The notes beneath the pieces are model-generated. The model was not told the origin of the DNA and made no database searches. It saw only the letters and a program-made list of their open reading frames with translations. A stretch of DNA of 64,000 bases from an uncultured Lactobacillus sp. (GTDB lineage Bacteria > Bacillota > Bacilli > Lactobacillales > Lactobacillaceae): assembly GCA_937874695.1 (NCBI GenBank), contig CALNAJ010000028.1, positions 263,512-327,511 of the forward strand, given 5' to 3'. A program made the position numbers and the translations under genes. Shown in pieces: positions 32,801-41,373 of this stretch. The first letter of the stretch is position 1, and every line of letters begins with the position of its first letter.

Positions 32801-32822
32801 CTGAAGGGACTGTCCTTATTCT

Positions 32823-33263
32823 ATGAAACAAACCTACTATCGAATCTGCTCCAAATGTGGCAATCAAAACGCAGCGGATGCTAACTTCTGTCTGAAATGT
32901 GGCACGACGCTGACAACGGCTGATGAATACGCCCTCATCCCCCATGCTGCTGACCAATCTTTCCCCTTATTCGACCTTGAGTTAACGCCGGATGAAATCA
33001 CCCAGACTAAAAACTTCATCATCACAGCTGCTACAGAACTTCCTTCGGGATATCGCAGTGCCGGTTTGATTTTTGCCGAAAGCGATGTTGCCCCACGCGC
33101 CGGTGAAAAAGCCGCTTGGGAGGATTTAATGAAGCACCTATACGCACTGCTACTGGCTAAGAATTACGCCGGTGCCATGCGCATCACCATTCAACCCCAG
33201 CCAACCAATCCCAGCCAACTTTGCCTTTACGGTGAAGCTCTGATTGCAGAAACACTACACTAA
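32823..33263 (+). CDS. Small cytoplasmic zinc-ribbon protein
   Basis: A 146-residue protein with an N-terminal ribbon (CSKCGNQNAADANFCLKCG) but no membrane segment. The rest (FDLELTPDEITQTKNFI, then PSGYRSAGLIFAESD) matches no family I know. It lies 22 bp after the first TcaA-like gene and ends 18 bp before the second, so it is part of the same operon. It may be the soluble partner of the membrane-anchored members. Confidence 0.7.
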   Translation: MKQTYYRICSKCGNQNAADANFCLKCGTTLTTADEYALIPHAADQSFPLFDLELTPDEITQTKNFIITAATELPSGYRSAGLIFAESDVAPRAGEKAAWEDLMKHLYALLLAKNYAGAMRITIQPQPTNPSQLCLYGEALIAETLH

Positions 33264-33281
33264 TTTTTGGAGGTAAAATTC

Positions 33282-34772
33282 ATGCATTTAACACCATTTG
33301 CTGCCCCGGCCAATAATCAGCCTGGTGGTGGTCAAAATCATTTCTGTCCCAACTGTGGGACCCCCATCTCACCAGACGATATTTTTTGCCAACATTGTGG
33401 CTATAACCTTCAGGCTGAAAATGCGACCCCAGATGCCAACAACACCGCTTCTGAACAACCAGCGCAGCCAACACGGCAACAAGCTACACCACGATCAACG
33501 CCGACACGACCACCGCGTAAACCAATGAGTAAAGCCAAGAAGATTCAATGGTGGAGCATCGGCGGTGTGTTGGTCCTGTTAGCCGCCTTCTTTGTTTGGG
33601 GCAGTCAGCATTACTCACGAGCAGCCACGTTGGACCGCGAGATTAGTAACATCAAGTCAGGTGAGCACCTAACGTCGACCTTTACAAGTGGGAGCACTGA
33701 CTTAAAGCTCAGCAAGACCAACTTACTTCCCGTTAACCGTTACTACACCGACCACGCGAAGGCACTGTCTTCACTAAAGAGTGAACTTCAGACTAGTGGG
33801 ACTAGTAATGATGGGAACTTTACATATAAGCAGAATGGCCACCATCTGCTCTTCTTCCCGAAGTACCAAATCAGTGTGAGCCCCGTCTATCCTACAATTA
33901 CCACGAACCACACTGGTAACGTCATCAAGCTGGATAACAAGAAAGTCGCCACAGCTACCAGTGACGATTACACAAAGAAATTAAGTGCCATGGTTCCTGG
34001 TGAATATCACCTGCAATCCAGTGGAAAAATTGGGAGCCACCACCTGACCAATAGTGGTGATTATCACATCACCCACGATAAGACTTACGATTTGGAATTG
34101 ACCACCGTTTCCGTCACATTTAACACCGTCCCCGCCTCAGCCATTTACTTGAATGGCAAGAAAATTGGGAATGCGGATGCCAGTGGTATCTATAATTTAA
34201 ACAACGAGCCTTGGTCTTCCGACATGTCAGCTTATGCCCAATATTCCTCCAGCGCGGGTAAGGCCAGCACCCCTTCTGTTCACATTCGTAAAAGTGATGA
34301 CCAGTCCGACGTGGACCTTGATTACACCGACATGATCGATGAAAGTGATGCGGATGACTTCTTCGACAACCTCTTTACGGCGGTCCAGAACCTTTCTGAT
34401 CAAGGTGATATTGACGATGCCACCGATGATGACGATGACGCCATGTCAGACTTCTTTGCAAATGGCAGTAGTAATACCCAATACTCCCAGCTTAAACAGA
34501 TGGCAGAGGGTTACTACAAGGATGACAACTTAAATTATATCGAAATGGATACTGATATTAAGAGTGTCAAGCCAGGTCCTAACGGAACCAGCCTGGTCGC
34601 CTACACTGTTAAGTATGACTTCACACTGGACGACTACGATCACATCCAAACCTACCAATATACCGCTACTTTAAAAGCCGCTGCTGACGAAAACGCCTCA
34701 CAAAGCTATGAAATTTCTACGATCTCGGGCGGCCAAAAGACTAACGACTATCACGAAGACTCAGACGACTAA
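33282..34772 (+). CDS. Zinc-ribbon membrane-anchored protein (TcaA-like)
   Basis: A 496-residue protein. The ATG at 33282 follows TGGAGG by 8 nt. The ribbon CPNCGTPISPDDIFCQHCG sits 22 residues in, after a Pro/Gly-rich stretch. A Thr/Pro/Arg-rich linker leads to one TM helix (WWSIGGVLVLLAAFFVWG). The outside part repeats the pattern of the first gene (REISNIKSGEHLTSTF). It contains an acidic run of Asp residues near residue 385 and a C-terminal domain of NTF2-like size. Probably an envelope-stress or cell-wall protein by analogy with TcaA. The exact role is unknown. Confidence 0.75.
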   Translation: MHLTPFAAPANNQPGGGQNHFCPNCGTPISPDDIFCQHCGYNLQAENATPDANNTASEQPAQPTRQQATPRSTPTRPPRKPMSKAKKIQWWSIGGVLVLLAAFFVWGSQHYSRAATLDREISNIKSGEHLTSTFTSGSTDLKLSKTNLLPVNRYYTDHAKALSSLKSELQTSGTSNDGNFTYKQNGHHLLFFPKYQISVSPVYPTITTNHTGNVIKLDNKKVATATSDDYTKKLSAMVPGEYHLQSSGKIGSHHLTNSGDYHITHDKTYDLELTTVSVTFNTVPASAIYLNGKKIGNADASGIYNLNNEPWSSDMSAYAQYSSSAGKASTPSVHIRKSDDQSDVDLDYTDMIDESDADDFFDNLFTAVQNLSDQGDIDDATDDDDDAMSDFFANGSSNTQYSQLKQMAEGYYKDDNLNYIEMDTDIKSVKPGPNGTSLVAYTVKYDFTLDDYDHIQTYQYTATLKAAADENASQSYEISTISGGQKTNDYHEDSDD

Positions 34773-34783
34773 GGAGATAACCC

Positions 34784-35659
34784 ATGGATAATTCAAAAAA
34801 ATTCTGTCCCCATTGCGGTAATGAAATTAAAGCCAACGCCAAGTTCTGTCCTAAATGTGGCTACGCCTTAGGGGATACCTTGACCAACGATCAACCTGAT
34901 GACCCCCAACCAACTGCACCCCAAGGCGCACCCACATCTCGCGATGCAGGTGCCGCAGCTACCGATTCATTTGCGGATGTCAAACGCTTCTCTGGCAACT
35001 TTTTCAGTTGGTGGCTAGCAACGATTCGGCACCCTAGTCAGGTCATTCCTAACGCCAACCGGTCATTTGGGATTATTGCGATTGCTTTAGAAGACTTACT
35101 GACCGTCTTAATGCTAGTCTCTCTGGGGAAGCGGTTGATCGGTCTGTACAGTAGCGACGTCAGTCAAGCCGTCGCCAATATGATCAACGTTAACGGTATT
35201 CTCTTTAAGTTCGGCCTCATCATCTTCTTCCTAATTCTCTTGGGAGCAGCCGTCTATGTCAGTCTGAGCTACGCTTTCCGGCGCTTGATTGACAACAATG
35301 CCCCCCTGAATTTTTGGGAATTTACGAATCAGTTTGCCGGCGTAACCAACTTGATTTTGGTCTTCAATCTGATTACATTTCTCCTAAGTCTCGTCACGAC
35401 TGGGGCTAATTTTGCCAGCTATAGTGTCATGATTCTTTTCATGATTCCAACCAGTGTGATCCTCAACCTGGGCTATATCTTCATTATCATGAATGACGTC
35501 GAGAATCCCCGTCTAGACAAGTTCTACACGATTCTCTTGGCCGAAGCCGCATTGGCAATTGCCTTTCTAATCTTCAGTTACATTGCTGGGAGTATCGTGG
35601 GTGGTTCTATCGTCAACTTTATCCAAAGTAACTACGCAAGCTTTGTAAATTCCTTCTAG
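34784..35659 (+). CDS. Zinc-ribbon polytopic membrane protein
   Basis: A 291-residue protein with an N-terminal ribbon (CPHCGNEIKANAKFCPKCG), a polar linker, and about five TM helices arranged like Yip1-type membrane proteins (FGIIAIALEDLLTVLMLVSL, KFGLIIFFLILLGAAVYVSL, IMILF-type). AAGGAG precedes the ATG. It is the last gene of the cluster, 11 bp after the preceding stop, with a strong terminator 64 bp beyond. It may form the membrane core with which the single-pass members assemble. Confidence 0.75.
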   Translation: MDNSKKFCPHCGNEIKANAKFCPKCGYALGDTLTNDQPDDPQPTAPQGAPTSRDAGAAATDSFADVKRFSGNFFSWWLATIRHPSQVIPNANRSFGIIAIALEDLLTVLMLVSLGKRLIGLYSSDVSQAVANMINVNGILFKFGLIIFFLILLGAAVYVSLSYAFRRLIDNNAPLNFWEFTNQFAGVTNLILVFNLITFLLSLVTTGANFASYSVMILFMIPTSVILNLGYIFIIMNDVENPRLDKFYTILLAEAALAIAFLIFSYIAGSIVGGSIVNFIQSNYASFVNSF

Positions 35660-35722
35660 TCACCTTGGGCTACAGCTATCTGACAACTTTACCCCTTTAA
35701 CTAGACAACTTAAATATCCTCG

Positions 35723-35759
35723 AAAATCGTTGGCTAAAAATTAGCCAGCGATTTTTATT
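35723..35759 (+). terminator. Terminator of the zinc-ribbon cluster
   Basis: AAAATCGTTGGCTA pairs with TAGCCAGCGATTTTT around AAAAT (one G-U) and a T-rich tail follows. Confidence 0.9.
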
Positions 35760-35826
35760 TACGCTACACTGTCAATATTTAAGTGGTATCCTAGAACTTA
35801 GGAATTTCTACTGAGGAGGCATCACG

Positions 35827-36354
35827 ATGAGTTTAATTTTCATCAAACGGGCCACGCTATTTGACTTACCAGCAATCATGGCAATTATTGATCACGCTAA
35901 GGCCCAATTAAAGGCCGCTGGGAGTCCGCAATGGCAGGATGGCTATCCGGATGCCGCGGCGCTGAAAAAGGACGTAGACGGCCAGCAATGCTGGTTATTG
36001 GTGGTTGATGGTCAGGTGGCTGGCACAGCAACCATGATCATTGGCGACGAACCCAGCTACGTCAACATCGAAGACGGTCAGTGGCAGAATAACCAAGATC
36101 CTTACGCAACTATCCACCGGATCGCCATTGGCGCTGGCTTTGGCGGACAGCACCTGAGCCACTACTTTTTCTCCAATCTGATCAGCGAGGCCTACCACGA
36201 AGGCGTCCGCAATTTTCGCATGGACACCCACGCGCAGAACCAGCAAATGCAGGCGATTGCCAGAAGCTTTGGCTACAAGCATCGTGGTACCATCTACGTG
36301 ACGGAACAGACCAGCGATGCCTCTCGATTGGCATTCGAATTGAACTTAGATTAG
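35827..36354 (+). CDS. GNAT-family N-acetyltransferase, copy 1
   Basis: A 175-residue acetyltransferase. IHRIAIGAGFGGQHLSHYFF is motif A with a degenerate pyrophosphate loop, and FRMDTHAQNQQMQAIARSFG is the motif B region. The conserved N-terminal block SPQWQDGYPDAAALKKD is shared with the copy at 37635. Relatives are annotated only as GNAT proteins. AGGAGG precedes the ATG. It is monocistronic, with a bidirectional terminator after it. Confidence 0.85.
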   Translation: MSLIFIKRATLFDLPAIMAIIDHAKAQLKAAGSPQWQDGYPDAAALKKDVDGQQCWLLVVDGQVAGTATMIIGDEPSYVNIEDGQWQNNQDPYATIHRIAIGAGFGGQHLSHYFFSNLISEAYHEGVRNFRMDTHAQNQQMQAIARSFGYKHRGTIYVTEQTSDASRLAFELNLD

Positions 36355-36382
36355 CGTAGCTTCAATGATTACTCGTATATAA

Positions 36383-36433
36383 ATAATCGCAGGACACTGT
36401 CAGCCAATAAACTAACCGTGTCCTGCGATTTTT
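36383..36433. terminator. Bidirectional terminator
   Basis: AATCGCAGGACAC pairs with GTGTCCTGCGATT, with TTTTT on the plus side. It separates the convergent GNAT and dehydrogenase genes. Confidence 0.85.
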
Positions 36434-36469
36434 CATATCTATTTTTAAATTAATAATTTACTGAAAGCC

Positions 36470-37486
36470 TCAGTTCGTCTTCGAAATCGGCAGCCGAATG
36501 GCATTGCTGGTCGTTCCAGTCGTGAAGAAGTCGTGGAAATTATCATAGCTAATCCGAATCATGTCATCGAGAGCTGGCGCCGTGTACGACCCAACGTGTG
36601 GTGTGACCAGTACCTTGGGGTACGCCGCCATTAACTGGCGGGCTTCTGGATTGGGCACCTCAGCCAGCGTGGCAAACCGCTTGCCCAGAAGTGCCCCCTC
36701 ATCACGAAAGACATCGGTACCATAGCCGCTGAGTTGGCCGGTCGCCAAGGCATCTAGGATTGCTGGCACATCTGCCAACTCCCCCCGCGCTGTATTGACG
36801 AGAACGGCGCTAGACTTCATTTGCGCGAGAAATTCTGCATCAATCAGATTGTCATTTTCACCGGGAGAGTATGGCACGTGGAGCGAAACAATATCGCTCT
36901 GCGCAAGTAGTTCCGGAAGCGGAACCACCGTCACGGCTGCCTGCGCCGCAGCGGATGGCCGAGGATCATACGCCAACACCCGGGCGCCCAATCCCTGATA
37001 CAGCTTCGCCTCGGCCAATCCAATCCGACCAGCGCCGAGAATCCCGACCGTGGCGGTGTGAATCTCCCGGCTAAAGAGATTGTCACTAATCGTAAAGTTG
37101 GCTTGGCGGGTCTGGTCCACGGCCAGATTAACGTGGCGAAATTGTGTCATCCCCAGCGTCAATGCCAATTCGGCGACAGCTGCCGGCGAATATCCGGGCA
37201 CCCGGGCCAGCGTGATACCGAGGTCGGCAGCAGCCTGCAAATCTAGGTGGTTGTAGCCAACCGAACGGGTGAACACCGCCCGGATACCCCAGTCTGCAAA
37301 CCGCTGGAGATTTTGCCGATCAACTACGCAATTGCCCCGAACCAGGACGGCATCGGCACCCTGAGCAGCGTCCGCATTGTCGTGAGTCAAGAGTTCCCGG
37401 ACGTAGTTACAGGTAAACTGGTACTGATTCAGGCGGTCAAAGTACGGCTCTTCCAGGGCACGGACGCCGTAAGCAGTAATTTTCAC
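36470..37486 (-). CDS. D-2-hydroxyacid dehydrogenase (D-LDH-like)
   Basis: A roughly 338-residue NAD-dependent enzyme that reduces 2-oxoacids to D-hydroxyacids. The frame opens at a GTG (37498) that touches GAAGGAG. I prefer the GTG at 37486, giving MKITAYGVR as in D-LDH; the TTG at 37489 is also possible. The Rossmann motif is GILGAGRIG. Catalytic residues lie in NTARGELAD (Arg), in the DEGALLGKRF/EVPNPEA region (Glu), and in VTPHVGSYT (His). The SVGYNHLDLQAA block is typical of D-LDH, HicDH and VanH. It lies between two GNAT paralogues and is divergent from the second. Confidence 0.87.
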   Translation of the reverse strand: MKITAYGVRALEEPYFDRLNQYQFTCNYVRELLTHDNADAAQGADAVLVRGNCVVDRQNLQRFADWGIRAVFTRSVGYNHLDLQAAADLGITLARVPGYSPAAVAELALTLGMTQFRHVNLAVDQTRQANFTISDNLFSREIHTATVGILGAGRIGLAEAKLYQGLGARVLAYDPRPSAAAQAAVTVVPLPELLAQSDIVSLHVPYSPGENDNLIDAEFLAQMKSSAVLVNTARGELADVPAILDALATGQLSGYGTDVFRDEGALLGKRFATLAEVPNPEARQLMAAYPKVLVTPHVGSYTAPALDDMIRISYDNFHDFFTTGTTSNAIRLPISKTN

Positions 37487-37634
37487 CAATTCGAACACAC
37501 TCCTTCTCCCTTAAACTCTAGCAAAATTCAACGGGAAAGTCGCCCAACCTGGTGGAAAAAATTAAAATATTTCGTTCGACCACAGAAAGTGGTATTCTTG
37601 ATTTTAATTTAAAATAAACATTGGAGGACGACCG

Positions 37635-38162
37635 ATGAGTTTAGTTTATTTACGACACGCAACCAAGACGGACGTGCCAGCCATTATGGCAATTATTGAC
37701 GATGCAAAAGCCTTGTTGAAGGCAGATGGCAGTCCGCAGTGGCAAGATGGTTATCCAGATGAGGCCGCCATTCGCGAAGATATCATGGCCCAGCGCAGTT
37801 GGGTCTTAATGGTTGACGACCGGGTCGCCGGAACTGCGGCACAGGTCGTGGGTGACGATCCGAATTACCACGAAATTAGTGGCGACGGTTGGCAAAACAA
37901 CACGGACCCCTACGCCACGATTCATCGGATTGCGCTGAGCAAGGACTTCGCTGGCCAACACCTCAGCCACACCTTTTTCTCTAATTTAATCAGCCAGGCC
38001 TATCAGAACGGTGTCCGCAATTTCCGCATCGACACGCACCGCATGAACCAGCGGATGCAGGCCATCGCAACCAGCCTGGGGTACCAGTTCCGCGGCATCG
38101 TCCACGTGGCCGAACCCGGTGATAATGCCCGCCGAGCGTATGAATTGAATTTGCCACGGTAA
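37635..38162 (+). CDS. GNAT-family N-acetyltransferase, copy 2
   Basis: A 175-residue paralogue of the protein at 35827. It has the same length, the same SPQWQDGYPDEAA block, the motif A region IHRIALSKDFAGQHLSHTFF and the motif B region FRIDTHRMNQRMQAIATSLG. TTGGAGG precedes the ATG. The two copies flank the oppositely oriented dehydrogenase, so either a duplication was followed by insertion or the intervening gene was inverted. The substrate is unknown. Confidence 0.85.
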   Translation: MSLVYLRHATKTDVPAIMAIIDDAKALLKADGSPQWQDGYPDEAAIREDIMAQRSWVLMVDDRVAGTAAQVVGDDPNYHEISGDGWQNNTDPYATIHRIALSKDFAGQHLSHTFFSNLISQAYQNGVRNFRIDTHRMNQRMQAIATSLGYQFRGIVHVAEPGDNARRAYELNLPR

Positions 38163-38320
38163 AGCGGTAACATATTCACTTAGCGGACGACACCTGAAAA
38201 GTGGGGTCAAAAACCGCTAAAGTCCTGCATCATTATGGCTGTAAATTAATTAAGCGATGATGTATAATAGGCTCTATTGTTTGAGTCCATGTTTCAATAG
38301 AAAGGGGATTTTCTTTTAAA

Positions 38321-38980
38321 ATGTATCGATTCTTCGTCCAACCGCAGATCAACGCGGTCACGCAAAAATTAGCGGGTTATGAACTGTTATTACGGTCATA
38401 CTGCCATGACTACTGGGTAACGCCAACTGATTTCACTGCGCTACCAATGGACCAGCAGGTTTCATTGTCCTATCAAGAGATCACGAACATTTTAAAAGAT
38501 CATCAAGATAACCCCGAGATTTCACTCAACTTAAACCGCGAACAATTCACGGATCAGCGAACGATTGGCCACCTGATTCATCTGAAGAAGTCTGTTCAAA
38601 ACTTAAATTTAATCGTCGAGCTGACGGAGGCCCCTTCATTGGAGGAACTTCACCGTTATGTGGCTATCTACCAGGCTTACGATATCAAGTTAAGTCTAGA
38701 CGATGTCGGCACGGATAATCCGTGGTGTGACGCCATTCAGGATGTCCTGCCCTTTATGGACAGCATTAAATTTGCGATGCAGAACTATCGGTTCCAGCAC
38801 CGTCAAAAGGAAATGATGACCAGTCTCAACTTCTGGCGCAACATTGCCGATACATACCACCTCAAGTTCACCCTCGAAGGTATTGAGGACAAGGGTGACG
38901 TCGACTTGGCCAAACGCTACAATGTTGGCATGACTCAGGGATATTACTACAGTAAACCGGTGCCTTATGCGGCTGGGTAA
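38321..38980 (+). CDS. Stand-alone EAL-domain protein (c-di-GMP phosphodiesterase-like)
   Basis: A 219-residue protein that is only an EAL domain. EAL is ELL here (Glu21, GYELLLR), but the catalytic set is otherwise recognisable: Asn70/72 (SLNLNRE), Glu100 and Glu103 (ELTE), Asp127-Asp128 (LDDVGT for DDFGTG), Lys150 (SIKFA), Glu186 (EGIED) and Gln206 (TQGYYYSKP). It could hydrolyse c-di-GMP or act as a binding protein. There is no GGDEF, membrane or sensor domain, and no cyclase gene in the window. A TATAAT box at 38263 lies upstream and a terminator follows. Confidence 0.82.
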   Translation: MYRFFVQPQINAVTQKLAGYELLLRSYCHDYWVTPTDFTALPMDQQVSLSYQEITNILKDHQDNPEISLNLNREQFTDQRTIGHLIHLKKSVQNLNLIVELTEAPSLEELHRYVAIYQAYDIKLSLDDVGTDNPWCDAIQDVLPFMDSIKFAMQNYRFQHRQKEMMTSLNFWRNIADTYHLKFTLEGIEDKGDVDLAKRYNVGMTQGYYYSKPVPYAAG

Positions 38981-39010
38981 AGCGTTTTAAAATTACATGA
39001 CTAAATCATC

Positions 39011-39060
39011 AAGAGTCACTGTTCAACCTACCCCCTGGTAGATTAAATGGTGACTCTTTT
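39011..39060 (+). terminator. Terminator of the EAL gene
   Basis: AAGAGTCAC pairs with GTGACTCTT, with an inner CTACC/GGTAG hairpin, and TT follows. It begins 30 bp after the stop. Confidence 0.8.
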
Positions 39061-39219
39061 GCTGCCATCACTCAGTTTAAAGGGACCGGCTCATTCGTAT
39101 CTCTAAAGTGTGAAAATAATGATAAATATTTTTATATTTCAGAAATTTTCGATGAATTCTTTCTATATATGGCCATTAATCCTTGCTACAAAGCCTTTTA
39201 ATTTCCCAGAATCTTCCTG

Positions 39220-39248
39220 TTGACATCTCCCCAACCAACGACTATTAT
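39220..39248 (+). promoter_or_regulatory. Promoter of the T-box/oppA unit
   Basis: Consensus TTGACA (39220-39225) and TATTAT (39243-39248) are separated by exactly 17 bp, about 20 bp before the first T-box stem. About 160 bp between the EAL terminator and this promoter carries no other signal I can see. Confidence 0.85.
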
Positions 39249-39271
39249 TAGAGCCAAGTTAGAAATACATG

Positions 39272-39537
39272 AACGCATCACCAGGAAGAGTAGTCGTTCC
39301 CGCTAAGTCTAGAGACCACCGGTAGCTGAAAAGGTGGCTTACAACGGAACCGCGAAGATGAGCCTGGTAGCTAACAATTGGTGAAAGCTGATTGTTCGAT
39401 TTGAAGCTCGTTACCGCTTCCGACTTTTGGCAGCAGAAGTTACGGAGATGGTGGGTGTGAGCCCCCCATGAAACAAGGTGGTACCGCGAGTGAAATCGTC
39501 CTTATGTAAATTACATAAGGACGATTTTATTTTTTAG
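39272..39537 (+). ncRNA. T-box leader (tRNA-sensing riboswitch) upstream of oppA
   Basis: Stem I closes with ACCAGG/CCTGGT and contains GAAGAGTAG, with the AGTA of the specifier-loop S-turn. The T-box sequence AAGGTGGTACCGCG is at 39475-39488. The terminator pairs ATCGTCCTTATGTAA with TTACATAAGGACGAT and a T-run. The 3' side of the specifier loop reads CGCGAAGATGAGCC, so the specifier is ATG (Met) or GAT (Asp) depending on register. Uncharged tRNA would cause read-through to the peptide-binding lipoprotein. Confidence 0.93.
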
Positions 39538-39550
39538 GAGATGTTTTGGG

Positions 39551-41194
39551 ATGAAGAAAAAGGGAACTATTTTAACCGTAGCCGCACTGAGCCTCTTAAC
39601 GTTAGCAGGTTGTGGCAGTCAGGCCAGCAGTAGTAACAGCAGTCAAAAGTACGCCGCCAAACAGGAATTGAACTGGACCGAATCTTCCGAACTGGCCAGT
39701 TCCGACCTTGCACAGGCCACGGACACGCTGAGCTTTACCGTCCTGCAGAACACGCAGGAAGGGCTCTACCGCCTCAACAGCAAGGGCACGCCAGCCAATG
39801 CTCTCGCCACCAGCACCAAAGTCACTAACGGCGGTAAGACTTATACTTTCAATCTCCGCAAGGATGCCAAGTGGTCCAACGGCGATCCCGTAACGGCCAA
39901 AGACTTCGTTTACTCCTGGCAACGGACGTTGAATCCGAAGACGGCTTCACAAGATGCCTTCTACCTCTATCAGGTCAAGAACGCTGAAGCTGTCAACAAG
40001 GGTAAGAAGTCTCTGAACGCCTTGGGTATCAAGGCGGCTGGCAAATACAAGCTGACCGTGCAACTCACCAAACCCGTTTCCTACTTCAAGAAGCTTCTCG
40101 CTTGGCCCCTCTTCTACCCGGTTAACCAAAACGCCGTCAACAAGTTCGGTAAGAAGTACGGGACTAGTTCCGCCACAACGGTCTACAACGGACCCTTCCG
40201 TCTGACCAAGTGGAACGGGACTGGCAAGACTTGGACGCTGGCCAAGAACAAGACTTACTGGGATAAGAAGGCCGTTCACCTGACCAAGATCAACGAACAA
40301 GTCACTGAATCCACCACGACCAGCTACAACCTCTACAACGCCAAGAAGACCGACGAGACGTTACTGAGTGGTCAACAAATCAAGAACAACAAGAACAGCA
40401 AGGACTTCGTTAAGCGGCTCCCAACCGGTTCCGAACGACTCGATCTGAACCAAAAGAAGGTCGCTGCCTTCAAGAACGCCAACGTCCGCAAAGCCTTCTC
40501 CTTAGCCATCGACCGTAGTCAACTGGTCAACGACGTCTTACAAGATGGTTCGGTTGCTTCTAAGGGATTCGTTCCCGGCGGCATGGGCAATAATCCTAAG
40601 ACAGGTGAAGCCTTCAACAAGGAAGCCTACGTCAAGTCCGGCGTTTCCTACGACCTCAAGCAAGCCAAGAGCTTACTGGCCAAGGGACTGAAGCAGACCG
40701 GCGATAAGCAGCTCAACGTCACCCTCTCTGTTTCCGATACCGACACCAACAAGCAAACCGCAGAATTCCTGCAGAGCTCTTTGGAGAAGTTGCCAAACGT
40801 CAAGGTCACCATCAAAACGGTACCTTACGTGCAACTGATCACCCAACAAAACAATGGGAACTACGAGTTAACGTTAGCCGGCTGGCAATCCGTCTTCGCC
40901 GACCCAATCAACTTCCTGGATGTCTTCGAAGCCGATTCCAGCTACAACACGACCGGCTGGAAGAACACGCAATTTGACAAGCTCCTCGACGAAGCCGAGA
41001 ATCAAGACGGCAACAAGCCAACCACTCGGTGGAACAAGCTGGTCAAGGCTGAAAAGATCCTGATCAACGACCAAGGTACGATTCCACTGTACCAAGCTGC
41101 CAAGTCACAACTGTTACGGAGTAACGTCAAGAGTATCGTTTACAACGGCGCCGGGGTTCCTTACGACTTCAAGACGACTTACATTGCCAAGTAA
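39551..41194 (+). CDS. Oligopeptide ABC transporter substrate-binding lipoprotein (OppA family)
   Basis: A 547-residue SBP_bac_5 lipoprotein. The signal peptide ends at lipobox LAGC (Cys21), followed by a Ser/Asn-rich tether. The family signatures are GLYRLNSKGTPANALAT, WSNGDPVTAKDFVYSWQRT and VRKAFSLAIDRSQL. TTAGGAG lies 10 nt before the ATG. No permease or ATPase genes adjoin it and a terminator follows, so it must use an Opp system encoded elsewhere. The T-box makes its expression respond to one uncharged tRNA, which fits scavenging peptides that supply that amino acid. Confidence 0.93.
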   Translation: MKKKGTILTVAALSLLTLAGCGSQASSSNSSQKYAAKQELNWTESSELASSDLAQATDTLSFTVLQNTQEGLYRLNSKGTPANALATSTKVTNGGKTYTFNLRKDAKWSNGDPVTAKDFVYSWQRTLNPKTASQDAFYLYQVKNAEAVNKGKKSLNALGIKAAGKYKLTVQLTKPVSYFKKLLAWPLFYPVNQNAVNKFGKKYGTSSATTVYNGPFRLTKWNGTGKTWTLAKNKTYWDKKAVHLTKINEQVTESTTTSYNLYNAKKTDETLLSGQQIKNNKNSKDFVKRLPTGSERLDLNQKKVAAFKNANVRKAFSLAIDRSQLVNDVLQDGSVASKGFVPGGMGNNPKTGEAFNKEAYVKSGVSYDLKQAKSLLAKGLKQTGDKQLNVTLSVSDTDTNKQTAEFLQSSLEKLPNVKVTIKTVPYVQLITQQNNGNYELTLAGWQSVFADPINFLDVFEADSSYNTTGWKNTQFDKLLDEAENQDGNKPTTRWNKLVKAEKILINDQGTIPLYQAAKSQLLRSNVKSIVYNGAGVPYDFKTTYIAK

Positions 41195-41248
41195 CTAATA
41201 ACTGCCAAACGACTTAAACTGTTTCATTAAAAACATTATATATAGAAG

Positions 41249-41298
41249 AAACCAGGTTCCAACCAGCGTTTGAAGTGCGCGCGGTTGGAGCCTGGTTT
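41249..41298 (+). terminator. Terminator of oppA
   Basis: AAACCAGGTTCCAACC pairs with GGTTGGAGCCTGGTTTT, with a 17-nt loop. Confidence 0.85.
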
Positions 41299-41373
41299 TC
41301 GTTTATGATTTATTTTAATTCTTTAGGAATGAATGTGTCTAAAAGTAGCCTGCCTTTTCGGAACCTACCCTCC

